Assembly (NCBI RefSeq): GCF_019693445.1
Contig: NZ_JAHRBL010000006.1
Span: forward strand, 62,001-126,000
Direction: 5' to 3'
Length of the DNA stretch: 64,000 nucleotides
Source: Deinococcus aquaedulcis
GTDB lineage: Bacteria > Deinococcota > Deinococci > Deinococcales > Deinococcaceae
The notes beneath the pieces were generated by a model that worked only from the letters and a program-made list of their open reading frames with translations, was not told the origin of the DNA and made no database searches. The translations under genes and the position numbers were made by a program. Positions 44,384 to 53,026 of this stretch are shown one piece after another. Each line of letters opens with the position of its first letter. Position 1 is the first letter of the stretch.

Positions 44384-45895
44384 TTAGCTGGCCCGGCTGC
44401 GGGCAGCGCGGTGCTGCGCTTTCTGGGCGTACATGCGCTCGTCGGCGAGATGAACCAGGGCCTCGCCAGCCCCCTCACCGGGAAAGTAGGCCACGCCCAC
44501 GCTGGCCCCCATCTCGGGAAACCCCTGCGCCTGCACGCGCTGCACAATTCGGGCGATGCGGTCGTGAATGGCGCCCTCACCCTCGGTGGCGCTGTGGGCC
44601 AGCAGCAGGGCGAACTCGTCGCCCCCCAAGCGGTAGGCACGGTCCTCGGGGCGGAAGGCGCCCGGCAGCGCCCGCCCAAAGGCCGAGAGCAGCGCGTCGC
44701 CGTACGCGTGGCCCTGGCGGTCATTTACCGCTTTCAGGCCGTCCAGGTCAATCATGGTCACGGCCAGGGGCAGGCCATGCCGCTGGGCGCGGGCGGTTTC
44801 GCGGGCCAGATCGGTTTCAAAGGCGCGGCGGTTGCCCAGGCCCGTCAGCGTGTCTTCGCTGGCGAGGCGCTGCACCCGGGCGTGTTCCTGGGCGCGCTCG
44901 GTGACGTCGCGGGCCACCACCGCCTGCCCCAGGGCGTTGCCGCGCGCGTTGCGCACCGTGGACAGCCGCAGTTCCCAGACCTCGCTGCCGGGGCGCCACT
45001 CTACGGGGCGGTCCTCGGCCACCTGGGGCCAGCTCTGGAACACGTCGCCCATGCGCACGCCGCGCAGTACAGCGGGAGGCCGCCCCGCCAGCCGCGCGGC
45101 GCGTTCATTGGCCTCCAGAATGCGGCCCCGGGCGTCCAGCACGAACACGGCGTCGGCCAGTTGCTCCACCACCTGCCGGTGGGCCAGCGGCGCGACCCGC
45201 AGCAGGCCGTAGCGCAGCATCCCCCAGGCCACCGGTACCAGACACAGCGCGAAGACCACCGGAGCGGGGGTGGCGCCGCCCGGCAACACCGGTACACCCA
45301 GCAGGTAGGCGGTGTTCACCAGCGTGGGCAGCACCGCCGCCAGCAACAGCAGCGTGATCTGGTGGCGTTCGGCCCCGTGCCCGGCGCGCCACGCGGGCAG
45401 CAGCAGTCCTGCGCCCCAGGCCAGCAGGGCGTTGGGATAGGCCACGATCAGCAGCCAGTACAGCGGCTGGCGCCCAACCTCGCCCCATACCGGTACGGTG
45501 CCCGCCGGGTACTGCCAGATCAGGCCGTGGCGGTCATTCGTCCAGATCAGGGCCAGGGTCAGCAATGGCGCGGCCAGCAGGGCCAGCACCCGGGGCCAGG
45601 GCATCGGCTCGGGCATAGGTCGCAGGTGGCGCTGCACCAGGACCAGCCACGCCACCGGAATGGTCAGGATGCCCAGAAACTGCACCAGCCCCCAGTCCCA
45701 GCGCCCCTGCGCGTCACTGGCCGACAGCGACAGCAGGTCGGCGCCCAGCCACACGCAGGTGGCCAGCAGCACCGCCAGAAACGCCCGCTGCAGGGCGTGC
45801 GCGGTGCGGTGCATGGTGTTTCCTGCCATCAGCAGGGTGACCAGCAGGGCCAGCAACGTGGGCAGCAGGTCGGGGGTCAGGGTGAACTGGGTCAT
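44384..45895 (-). CDS. Membrane diguanylate cyclase (7TM-like region, PAS, GGDEF)
   Basis: A 503-residue inner-membrane protein expected to make cyclic di-GMP. Residues 1-235 hold about seven hydrophobic segments of the type found at the N-terminus of some histidine kinases. A PAS domain follows (VVEQLADAVFVLDARGRI to VVARDVTERAQ, about 242-340). The GGDEF domain starts at LASEDTLTGLGNRRAF and has an intact active site, RLGGDEFALLLAH, with VTMIDLDGLKAVND for metal binding. No R-x-x-D inhibitory site is seen before the active site. The gene lies between two copies of the structured repeat. Confidence 0.92.
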   Translation of the reverse strand: MTQFTLTPDLLPTLLALLVTLLMAGNTMHRTAHALQRAFLAVLLATCVWLGADLLSLSASDAQGRWDWGLVQFLGILTIPVAWLVLVQRHLRPMPEPMPWPRVLALLAAPLLTLALIWTNDRHGLIWQYPAGTVPVWGEVGRQPLYWLLIVAYPNALLAWGAGLLLPAWRAGHGAERHQITLLLLAAVLPTLVNTAYLLGVPVLPGGATPAPVVFALCLVPVAWGMLRYGLLRVAPLAHRQVVEQLADAVFVLDARGRILEANERAARLAGRPPAVLRGVRMGDVFQSWPQVAEDRPVEWRPGSEVWELRLSTVRNARGNALGQAVVARDVTERAQEHARVQRLASEDTLTGLGNRRAFETDLARETARAQRHGLPLAVTMIDLDGLKAVNDRQGHAYGDALLSAFGRALPGAFRPEDRAYRLGGDEFALLLAHSATEGEGAIHDRIARIVQRVQAQGFPEMGASVGVAYFPGEGAGEALVHLADERMYAQKAQHRAARSRAS

Positions 45896-46537
45896 GGGCG
45901 GCCTTTGGTGAGGGGAGGGAACTGGCCGCCACGCTAGCGCCCCTGGCCTTGCAAACCTCTCACGGGGCCCAAGCTGTTCATTTGCTCAAGGTTAAGCGAT
46001 TAGGCGGGGGCAAGATACGGCTGCTTTATAGGAGTCAGGCCGCGCGCTGCTTTCAGCTGGTCTGTCCATCCCTAAGGCGGATGCCAGCTGCACTGGATGG
46101 CCTTAACTTGGCTCATGCTTCTACTGGCGGCGGCGCTGTTCTTCTCAGTGACCTTCCCTGGGGGCGCCGCAGTGCAGGTGCCCCTCAGCGACCCGGGGCC
46201 AGAGGACCTGTTCACCGAGGCCCAGCCCACCGTTTCTCTCAACCGCAGCCGCAGCGCCGCTGTGGTTCGGCGCTGCGTGTTCGGGCCCGTCAACGCCGAC
46301 TGGTGCGATCTCATGCTGGTCCGGGCAAACGGCGAGGTCCAGACCCTCTGGCGTCCTCGGGGCATTCCCGGTCAGGTCTGGACCGTAGACGGGCGCTACG
46401 TGGTGGCCTGGAACGACGCTTCACTGCGACTCTGGAACCTGCGGGGACAGGTGCGGGGCGTCATGCCCGACCTGCCGCTCACGTCCGGGCAGCGAATGTT
46501 CGGGCGCGACATCCGCAAGGTGTGGTTTCACAGCAGA

Positions 46538-46667
46538 GCCCAGATGCATTGAGGGTCTCCACCCTCAGTGCATCTGGGCCGAACGGAGTGAGTATCTAGA
46601 AAAGACGGCGGCAGAAGTAGAATTGAGGGGCGTTCTTGGCCCCTCAATGGAACTGGCAGCCGCTGTC
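46538..46667 (+). repeat. Structured repeat element, copy B
   Basis: About 130 bp. Stem 1: 46538-46556 with 46561-46579 (19 pairs, one T-G wobble). Linker GAACGGAGTGAGTATC. Stem 2: GACGGCGGC (46604-46612) with GCCGCTGTC (46659-46667), one wobble. Stem 3: TTGAGGGGC (46623-46631) with GCCCCTCAA (46639-46647), loop changed from copy A. Lies inside a broken gene. Confidence 0.7.
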
Positions 46668-46825
46668 AAGACCAGGCCCTGTGCTTGTGGGTGCGTTTCA
46701 CCTTTGGACCGGGCGACGCGCTGGCGCCTGTCCTGCCGGGCGAGGCGCCCACCCCGAACGTCAAGGCGCTCACGACGACCTCTCGGCTTCTCGCTTACCA
46801 CTGGCCTTCCCTGTCCCCAAAGGAA

Positions 46826-46846
46826 GAGGCGGCCTGTCGCCGCCTC
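46826..46846 (-). terminator. Terminator of the cdd operon
   Basis: GAGGCGGC and GCCGCCTC pair around a 5-nt loop; on the minus strand it is followed by TTCCTTT. It overlaps the last codons of the split gene on the plus strand. Confidence 0.6.
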
Positions 46847-46865
46847 TGAACGTTCTCCTTAGCTG

Positions 46866-47303
46866 TTATTGAACGCTGGCCTCTTCGCCCTCGCCCGGGT
46901 GTTCCAGGCGAAAGCCATCGGGGAGGAAGTCACGCACGTAGCCGCTCACCACGTCGCCGTGCTGGTTGGTGCACACCACCCGGGCGTCCGGGGCAAATTC
47001 AAACAGCACCTGCCGGCAGGCGCCGCAGGGGCTGGCGGGCGGCGTGGCCTCGGAGTAGACCACGATGTCGGTAAAGTCGCGCCCGCCAGCGGTGGCCATC
47101 GCCTGCACGGCGCTCTGCTCGGCGCAGCGGCCCAGGCCGTAGCTGGCGTTTTCCACGTTGGCGCCAAAGTACACGCGGCCGTCGGCCGTGCGCAGCGCCG
47201 CGCCCACGTGGAAGCGGCTGTAGGGGGCGTAGGCCTGCTTGAAGGCGGCTTTGGCGCCGTCCAGCAGCTGGGGATCAGGGGTCAGGTTCAAACGGTTAGT
47301 CAT
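46866..47303 (-). CDS. cdd: Cytidine deaminase
   Basis: Deaminates cytidine and deoxycytidine to uridine forms in pyrimidine salvage. The 145-residue protein is the small tetrameric type: YSRFHVGAALRTADGRVYFG, FGANVENASYGLGRCAEQSA with the zinc Cys and catalytic Glu (about residues 46-65), and SPCGACRQVLFEF with the second pair of zinc cysteines (about 91-103). Its first 8 nt overlap the end of the CNNM transporter gene, so the two are co-transcribed. Confidence 0.93.
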   Translation of the reverse strand: MTNRLNLTPDPQLLDGAKAAFKQAYAPYSRFHVGAALRTADGRVYFGANVENASYGLGRCAEQSAVQAMATAGGRDFTDIVVYSEATPPASPCGACRQVLFEFAPDARVVCTNQHGDVVSGYVRDFLPDGFRLEHPGEGEEASVQ

Positions 47304-48630
47304 GGTTGGGTTCGGGTTCCAGGAAATCGGGATTCAGGGCGCGTTCCACACGCACACGGGTGACGCGGCGCTGGTCGGCGGCTTCGACGGTGAAGGTCCA
47401 GCCGTTATGGGTAAAGTGCTGGCCCGCTTCAGGAATGTCGCCAAAGTGGCTGGTCATGAAGCCGCTCAGGGTATCAAATTCCCCCTCGCCGTCTTCAATG
47501 TTGCTGCCCAGGCGCTCTTCCACCTCGCCCACGGTCAGGCTGGCGTCCATCAGGTACATGCCCTCGCCAATCACCTCAATCATGGGCACCTCTTCTTCGT
47601 CGGTTTCGTCGTAGATTTCGCCCACGATTTCTTCCAGGGCGTCTTCCAGCGTGACCAGGCCAGAGGTGCCGCCGAACTCGTCCACCACGATGCTCAGGTG
47701 GCTTTTCTTGTCGCGCATCTTGGCCAGCAGGTCCTTGATCTTCATGCCTTCGGGCACAAAGAACACCGGGCGCATGATGTCGGCCACCAGCGTGTGATCC
47801 AGCGTGTCCAGGTGTGCCAGCACGTCACTGGTGTGCACGATGCCCACGATGTTGTCCGGCGTGTCCTGAAACACCGGAATGCGCGAGTAGCCGTGTTCGG
47901 CGCGGATGTCCAGCAGGCGACGCAGCGGCGCGGCGCTGTCCACCAGCACCATCTCGATGCGGGGGGTCATCACCTCGCGCACCGTGGTATCTGAGAGGTC
48001 AAAGACGTTGTACACCAGCTCTTTTTCGTCGTCTTCCAGCACGCCTTCCTGGCTGGAGGCGCTCACGATCATGCGGATTTCCTCTTCGGAATAGGCCGTG
48101 TGGTGCCCCGATACCCCGCGCAGGCCAAACAGGCGCACCACGCCGTTGCCCATGGCGTTCAGGCCCTTGATGGCCCACTTGAAGATGGTGGTAAAGATCA
48201 GCAGCGGGCGCGTGACGATCAGGCTGACCTGTTCGCTCCGCTGCAGAGCCCAGGTCTTTGGGGCCAGTTCGCCAAAGACGATGTGCAGCACCGTGCTGAT
48301 GGCAAAGGCCACCCCAAAGGAAATGGCCTTGATCTGGCCTTCTGAAAACTGGCCTTCCGGGAACAGCGGCTCGATCAGGTGCTCAATGGCCGGTTCAGCC
48401 ACAAAACCAATCGCCAGACTGGCCATCGTGATGCCCAGCTGCGTGGCGGCAATGTACAGATCGAGGTTTTGCAGGGCGCGCTGGGTGACGCGCGCCGTGG
48501 CGTTGCCTTCATCGGCCAGCTGGTCAATGCGCGTGCGGCGCACACTCACCAGGGCGAACTCGGCGGCCACGAAAAAGCCGTTCATCAGAACCAGGACAAA
48601 CAGGGCGAGAACACCAAACAGGTCATTCAT
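47296..48630 (-). CDS. CNNM/CorC-HlyC family ion transporter
   Basis: A 444-residue membrane protein of the CNNM/CorB family, implicated in magnesium or cobalt transport. The DUF21 membrane domain covers about residues 1-190 with MNGFFVAAEFALVSVRRTRI and the conserved GELAPKTWALQ. A CBS pair follows (VREVMTPRIEMVLVD, about 218-232; YSRIPVFQDTPDNIVGIVH, about 250-268; SIVVDEFGGTSGLVTLED, about 310-327). The C-terminal CorC_HlyC domain ends the protein. It precedes cdd with an 8-bp overlap. The leader before its ATG is long (about 180 nt). Confidence 0.9.
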   Translation of the reverse strand: MNDLFGVLALFVLVLMNGFFVAAEFALVSVRRTRIDQLADEGNATARVTQRALQNLDLYIAATQLGITMASLAIGFVAEPAIEHLIEPLFPEGQFSEGQIKAISFGVAFAISTVLHIVFGELAPKTWALQRSEQVSLIVTRPLLIFTTIFKWAIKGLNAMGNGVVRLFGLRGVSGHHTAYSEEEIRMIVSASSQEGVLEDDEKELVYNVFDLSDTTVREVMTPRIEMVLVDSAAPLRRLLDIRAEHGYSRIPVFQDTPDNIVGIVHTSDVLAHLDTLDHTLVADIMRPVFFVPEGMKIKDLLAKMRDKKSHLSIVVDEFGGTSGLVTLEDALEEIVGEIYDETDEEEVPMIEVIGEGMYLMDASLTVGEVEERLGSNIEDGEGEFDTLSGFMTSHFGDIPEAGQHFTHNGWTFTVEAADQRRVTRVRVERALNPDFLEPEPNHD

Positions 48631-48939
48631 GAATGGACGCGCTCCGTCGTCGCGTCCCGATCATCCGCGAGGCGCATGCTGCCCGCCCCGGCCACAGTGG
48701 CGGGGCGTCGGTGATCGGTTGGGGGGGTGGGCCGTGGCGAAAACGCCGCCCTCGGGCGGTCGTCACCGGGCGCTATGAAAGAGCCGGAACTGGGAGGCTC
48801 CATATGCAGGGGGGAGTCTAACACACCCCCACCGCCGGGACAGCTGTCCTGAACGGAAGGTAAGCGTCACGGTGCCTGCCGCGCAGCCCTGTGGGCGGGG
48901 CGGGCCGGTCCCACGGCCCTGGCACGCTAGCCTGCCCGC
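48631..48939. other. Divergent intergenic region with long CNNM leader
   Basis: No gene is supported. TTAGAC on the minus strand (48816-48821) could be the -10 box for the CNNM gene, giving a leader of about 180 nt that contains several GC hairpins (for example around CCCCGCC / GGCGGGG near 48670-48710). I could not match it to a known magnesium or manganese riboswitch. TAGCCT at 48928-48933 is the likely -10 box of the plus-strand gene. Confidence 0.4.
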
Positions 48940-49941
48940 ATGACGTCCCTGCCCGAGCACTACCGCGCCCTGCGCGTCGTGAAAGACGACCAGGGCACCC
49001 GCGCCGAATTTCAGTCCCTGCCCCTGGACGCCCTGCCGGCAGGCGAGCTGCTGATTGAGGTCAGCCACTCCAGCCTCAACTACAAAGACGGGCTGGCGGT
49101 GCTGGGCCGCCCCGGTGTGCTGCGCGCGTACCCCATGACGCCCGGCATTGATCTGGCGGGCACGGTGCTGGAAGACCGTTCGGGCCGCTGGGCCCCAGGC
49201 ACCGGCGTGGTGGTGACCGGCTGGGGCATTGGCGAGCGGCAGGATGGCGGGTACGCCGAACTGGCCCGTGTGCAGCCCGCCTGGGCCGTGGCCCTGCCCC
49301 CAGGCGTGGGTGCCCACTGGGCCATGAGCGTGGGCACGGCTGGCTTCACGGCCATGCTGGCGGTGATGGCCCTGGAAGAGCACGGCCTGACCCCCGGGGA
49401 CGGCGAAGTGCTGGTGACAGGTGCGGCGGGCGGTGTGGGCAGCGTGGCGGTGGCCGTGCTGGCTGCGGCTGGCCACACCGTCACCGCCAGCACCGGACGG
49501 CTGGAGGAGACCCCGTATCTGCAGGCCCTGGGCGCCGCGCGGGTGATTCCCCGTGAAGAATTGCCCTCCCTAACACGCCCGCTGGAAAAGGAGCGCTGGG
49601 CCGGTGTGGTGGACACCGTGGGCGGCGCGACCCTGGCCGGCGCCTACGCCTCCACCCGCACCCACGGCTCGGTGGCGGTGTGCGGGCTGGCCGGCGGCAG
49701 CGAGCTCCGCGCCACCGTGTTTCCCCTGATCCTGCGCGGCGTGAATCTGCTGGGCGTGGACTCCGTGACCTGCCCGGTGCCCCGCCGCGAGGCCGCCTGG
49801 GCCCGGCTGGCGCGCGATCTGCCCGCCGCCCGCCTGGCCGAGGTGACCCAGGTGCGTTCCCTGAGCGACGTGCCGGGCCTGGCGCCCCAAATTCTGGCCG
49901 GGCAGGTACGCGGGCGAACAGTGGTAGATGTGCGCCGGTAA
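48940..49941 (+). CDS. YhdH/AcuI-type NADPH oxidoreductase
   Basis: A 333-residue medium-chain reductase without zinc. Members reduce acryloyl-CoA or quinones with NADPH. Motifs: SSLNYKDGLAVLGRPGVLRA (about residues 48-67), PGIDLAGTVLEDRSG, VVVTGWGIGERQDGGYAEL (about 90-108), the cofactor loop VTGAAGGVGSVAVAVLAA (about 166-183), and LLGVDSVTCPVPRREAAW (about 269-286), a YhdH marker. TAGCCT lies 6 nt before the ATG. Acryloyl-CoA detoxification is plausible by homology only. Confidence 0.9.
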   Translation: MTSLPEHYRALRVVKDDQGTRAEFQSLPLDALPAGELLIEVSHSSLNYKDGLAVLGRPGVLRAYPMTPGIDLAGTVLEDRSGRWAPGTGVVVTGWGIGERQDGGYAELARVQPAWAVALPPGVGAHWAMSVGTAGFTAMLAVMALEEHGLTPGDGEVLVTGAAGGVGSVAVAVLAAAGHTVTASTGRLEETPYLQALGAARVIPREELPSLTRPLEKERWAGVVDTVGGATLAGAYASTRTHGSVAVCGLAGGSELRATVFPLILRGVNLLGVDSVTCPVPRREAAWARLARDLPAARLAEVTQVRSLSDVPGLAPQILAGQVRGRTVVDVRR

Positions 49942-49970
49942 GTGTCTGGGGGAGGGAGGAGGAGCAGCAA

Positions 49971-50002
49971 GCCGCGCCGTGGGAGTATCCCTACGGCGCG
50001 GC
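49971..50002. terminator. Bidirectional terminator between convergent genes
   Basis: GCCGCGCCGT and ACGGCGCGGC pair perfectly around GGGAGTATCCCT, which itself can close further. It lies between the YhdH-type gene and the subtilase gene. Confidence 0.7.
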
Positions 50003-50014
50003 GCCTGTCTGTGC

Positions 50015-52072
50015 TCAGCGGGGGCTCAGGTCGCCCACATTCGCGCTGGGTGTGGCCTCGTCCAGGGTGACCTGCCGCTCGTCGCGCAGTTCGTGGGTTT
50101 CGCCGTACACGCCGTTACCGTCGCGGTCCGCCCCGCCAATCACCGTGTAGCTGCCATCAGCCAGATAGGCCTGGAAGCGGCCCAGGCTGTCCAGCGCCGG
50201 CTGGAAGCTCTGCCCGCGCGCGTGCTGAAGCCGCAAGCCCCAGGTGTTGCTGACGGCCGGGGCGTTCAGGGCCGCCGCCGCGTTGATCATGCCAAAGCCA
50301 AACAGGTCGTCGCGGCCCTTGGCGCCCAGATCGGTGGCGGTGGCGTTCAGGCGGGCCAGGGTGTCGTCGGGCCCGGTGGTCACGCCCTTACTCAGCAGCA
50401 GGGCGGCCAGCGCGGCCACCTGCGGGCTGGCCTGGCTGGTGCCCACCTGCGCGGCATACATGGGCTCGTTCTTCTTGTAGTTCCAATCGGTGGAGAAGAT
50501 GGCGTCCGGGAAGGCGGCGCCGTTCAGCTTGCCGCCGTTGAAAGCGTTGGCGCTGAACGGCTCGGCGCCCCCCGGGGCCGAGAGCTGCACCTGCGGGTAG
50601 GCGTTGCTGAAGGGCGACCGGATGGGCGCGCTGGCCCCCGAGAGGGTCACGCTGCCCACCGCCACGGCGCCTGGGCAGGCGGCGGGGTAGTAGGGAGACG
50701 TGCCGTAGCCGTTGCCGGCGGCGGCCACCACCAGGGCTCCGGCCGTGCGGGCATCGGCAATCGCCTCGCACAGCGGGCGGGCGTCCTCGGCTTTCAGGGC
50801 GCCGCCCAGGCTCAGGTTGATCACCTGCGCGGCGTGCGGGGTGCGGTAGGTCGCGCCTCCCAGCGTCACCGGAAGCCCGGCGGCGTAGCGGATGGCCAGC
50901 GCCACATCGGCCTCGGTGGCGTCGCCCCGGCTGTCAATCACACGTATGGGCAGCACCTTCACGTTCGCCTTGTACGTGGCACCTACCACCCCGGTGGGGC
51001 TGCAGCCGGGGCAGCTGGCGCCGTGGTCGCCCCAGCGCGCGGCAATGATGCCGGTCACGTGCGTGCCGTGGCTGCCCGTCGTCCGGTTGGCGTCGCCCGC
51101 GTCGGTGGGGTCGGTGTCGGGGCCGTCGCCGTCGCCATTGTCGTAGCGGGGGGGATCGCCCGCCTTCTCGCCGGCCTCGAAGCTCAGCACGTCCAGCGCG
51201 CCTTCGCCGGGGTCCCACATCTGGCCCTTCAGGTCCGGGTGGTCAAACCGCACGCCGCTGTCAATGACCGCCACAGTGACCGGGCGCGAGTAACCGCCCG
51301 CCTCCATATCGCGCCACACGCCCCCGTACCCGGCCAGGGCGTAGGCCCACTGCAGGCCTGCGTACTGGTCGCCGGGCACCACAGGCTGGGCCAGCGTGCC
51401 CTGGGCACGCAGGATGGCGTTGGGCACCGCGTACTCCACCCGGGGGTCGGCCCGCAGGGTGCGCAGGGCGGCGTCCACATCCACTACATTCAGCCGGGTC
51501 AGGGTGCCGCCCAGGGCCTGCGCGCTGCTCACCTTCTGCCCGGCGGCCTGCAGCGCACGCACGCTGGTCTGGGCCGCTACCCCCTCGCGGTACTTCACGA
51601 TCACGCCGCGCGCGGCCGGCGCCGCCGCTTCGTTGAGGCGGGGCGCCGCCTGCGCGTCGGCTCCCTGCGTCTGGGCGGGAGCCACCACCCGGCCCCGCAG
51701 CTCGAACTGGCGCGCCGTGACCGGCCAGGTGACCTCGCCGGTCTTTTCCCCGCTGCCTTCCCCAGCCGACCACGCCAGCTTGATCTCGGTGCTCAGCTCG
51801 GCCAGATTCGCCTTGAGCGGCGTGGCGCGCGCACGGTCAATAGTGACGGTCAGGGCCACTGGCCCGTTGCCGGCCTGCGGCGAGACCGTCAGCCAGTCGG
51901 GGCGCTCCTGCACGCGCCAGCGGCCCGAGTAGGGAACCTCCACCCGCATGGACGTGGCCTGACCCAGGGTGACGGTGCGGGCCTGCAGGGGCTGGGGCTC
52001 AGGGGACTGGCAGGCGCCCAGCAGGGCCGTGAGCAGCAGAAAGCCGGACAGGCGGGTGGTCAGTTTGGGCAT
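50015..52072 (-). CDS. S8 subtilisin-like serine peptidase, lipoprotein
   Basis: A 685-residue exported protease. The lipoprotein signal ends at LLGAC (Cys 21). A BACON-like beta domain may span about 30-130, and an I9-type propeptide follows (RGVIVKYREGVAAQTSVRAL to VEYAVPNAILRAQ, about 155-224). The peptidase triad is intact: Asp in VAVIDSGVRFDHPD (271), His in TTGSHGTHVTGI (335), Ser in VGTSQASPQVAALAALLL (about 550). The C-terminal part has GGADRDGNGVYGETHELRD, a calcium-binding-like segment. The start at 52072 fits the signal peptide. Likely for extracellular protein feeding. Confidence 0.92.
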   Translation of the reverse strand: MPKLTTRLSGFLLLTALLGACQSPEPQPLQARTVTLGQATSMRVEVPYSGRWRVQERPDWLTVSPQAGNGPVALTVTIDRARATPLKANLAELSTEIKLAWSAGEGSGEKTGEVTWPVTARQFELRGRVVAPAQTQGADAQAAPRLNEAAAPAARGVIVKYREGVAAQTSVRALQAAGQKVSSAQALGGTLTRLNVVDVDAALRTLRADPRVEYAVPNAILRAQGTLAQPVVPGDQYAGLQWAYALAGYGGVWRDMEAGGYSRPVTVAVIDSGVRFDHPDLKGQMWDPGEGALDVLSFEAGEKAGDPPRYDNGDGDGPDTDPTDAGDANRTTGSHGTHVTGIIAARWGDHGASCPGCSPTGVVGATYKANVKVLPIRVIDSRGDATEADVALAIRYAAGLPVTLGGATYRTPHAAQVINLSLGGALKAEDARPLCEAIADARTAGALVVAAAGNGYGTSPYYPAACPGAVAVGSVTLSGASAPIRSPFSNAYPQVQLSAPGGAEPFSANAFNGGKLNGAAFPDAIFSTDWNYKKNEPMYAAQVGTSQASPQVAALAALLLSKGVTTGPDDTLARLNATATDLGAKGRDDLFGFGMINAAAALNAPAVSNTWGLRLQHARGQSFQPALDSLGRFQAYLADGSYTVIGGADRDGNGVYGETHELRDERQVTLDEATPSANVGDLSPR

Positions 52073-52176
52073 GGGTCCGTACAGCATGCCGCAAGTTAGC
52101 TGACCGGATATGAACGTGCGTCTCAAAGTGGGGGCGGGGCGTGGGGGAGGCGGCGGCTTCTGGCACAATGGCGCCC

Positions 52177-52680
52177 GTGCCCAGCGGACGTGTGCATAAC
52201 CTCATCAACATTGCGGCCTACAGCGTGCTGGCCGCCGTCACCCTCATTGCCACCCGGCAGGAGGTCGTGGTGGTGACCCCTACACAGGCGCTGCACTTCA
52301 CCCTGGCTTTTGCGGCGGGCACCTTCCTGCTCTCCCCGGATCTGGATCTCGCTGAAGGCCGGGTGGACAGCAAGCGGCACTGGGGGGTGCTGGGGGTGCT
52401 GTGGGTGCCGTACGGCATGCTGTTCAGTCACCGGGGCTGGTCCCACACGTGGCTGGTGGGCCCCCTCACGCGGCTGCTCTACGTGGCCCTGATCGCTGCG
52501 CTGGTATGGGGCGTGCTGCTGTATGTGGTGCCAGGAGTCACCCTGCCCCAGCTGCCAGCCACCTTCAACCTGCACGCCCTCTGGCCGCCGCTGCTGGGGT
52601 ACTACCTCAGCCAGTGGCTGCACCTGATGGCCGATGGGGTGCGGCCCGATCACGCGGCCCGCCGGGTCCGGCGCCGCTAG
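52177..52680 (+). CDS. DUF2227 putative membrane metal-binding protein
   Basis: A 167-residue membrane protein of the DUF2227 family (YfhO/YdjM-like putative metal-dependent hydrolases). Metal-type residues lie in SGRVHNLIN (N-terminus), LLSPDLDLAEGRVDSKRHWG (about residues 49-68) and MLFSHRGWSHTWL (about 81-93), with hydrophobic segments between. GTG 52177 is chosen because CACAAT ends 7 nt before it and overlaps an in-frame ATG at 52168. Divergent from the subtilase gene, 73 bp before secG. Confidence 0.8.
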   Translation: MPSGRVHNLINIAAYSVLAAVTLIATRQEVVVVTPTQALHFTLAFAAGTFLLSPDLDLAEGRVDSKRHWGVLGVLWVPYGMLFSHRGWSHTWLVGPLTRLLYVALIAALVWGVLLYVVPGVTLPQLPATFNLHALWPPLLGYYLSQWLHLMADGVRPDHAARRVRRR

Positions 52681-52753
52681 ACCCTGGGCCGTGCTATACC
52701 GAAATGACTGTGGCGGGGGTGCCCGGCGCATACCCTCCACCCGAGGTCCCACT

Positions 52754-52978
52754 ATGATCCTGAACCTGTTTATTGTGCTGTTCGCGCTGGTGTGTGTGGC
52801 GCTGGTGTTTTTCGTGCTGTTGCAGGTCCCCAAGCAGGCGGGGCTGTCGGCCAGCATGGCGTCTGGCGGCTCGCTGCTGGGTGGCCGTGGGGTCGAAGGC
52901 GGCTTGATCCGTATTACCAGTGTGCTGGGCGGCTTCTTCATGCTGCTGGCCCTGCTGATCAGTTTCGTCTCGCGCTGA
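52754..52978 (+). CDS. secG: Preprotein translocase subunit SecG
   Basis: A 74-residue membrane protein, part of SecYEG. It has two membrane helices (ILNLFIVLFALVCVALVFFV and LIRITSVLGGFFMLLALLIS) with the family loop LLQVPKQAGLSASMASGGSL between them and GGRG before the second helix. ATG 52754 gives the standard length. A strong terminator follows 18 nt after the stop. Confidence 0.93.
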   Translation: MILNLFIVLFALVCVALVFFVLLQVPKQAGLSASMASGGSLLGGRGVEGGLIRITSVLGGFFMLLALLISFVSR

Positions 52979-52996
52979 GCATCTCGTGTGCCTTCT

Positions 52997-53026
52997 CCCG
53001 CTGCCCGAACGGCAGCGGGTTTTTTT
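52997..53026 (+). terminator. Intrinsic terminator of secG
   Basis: CCCGCTGCC and GGCAGCGGG pair around CGAAC, followed by seven T residues: a textbook terminator. Confidence 0.92.

Larger units (their letters stand above)
46097..46849 (+). pseudogene. Gene of unknown function split by structured repeat copy B
   Basis: The first part reads 151 codons from ATG 46097 to TGA 46550-46552. It has one N-terminal hydrophobic segment, WLMLLLAAALFFSVTF, then VWTVDGRYVVAWNDASLRLW. The stop lies inside stem 1 of the repeat. Past the element, the same frame reopens and runs with strong coding character (DQALCLWVRFTFGPGDALAP and on) to TGA 46847-46849. The original product was probably about 205 residues. 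I do not recognise the family. The intact N-terminal part could still make a truncated membrane protein. Confidence 0.65.

Noticed and set aside
46623..46647. Stem 3 of the repeat as a plain terminator for the split gene
   Set aside because: No T tract follows, the same stem recurs in copy A away from any gene end, and it lies inside the broken reading frame.
48627..48824. A 65-codon minus-strand frame in the CNNM leader
   Set aside because: It would start within the presumed -10 box and has Arg/Pro-rich composition with no similarity. A leader peptide cannot be excluded but is unsupported.
49928..52099. A 723-codon plus-strand frame opposite the subtilase gene
   Set aside because: The subtilase has an intact catalytic triad and signal peptide; the opposite frame shows only shadow composition.
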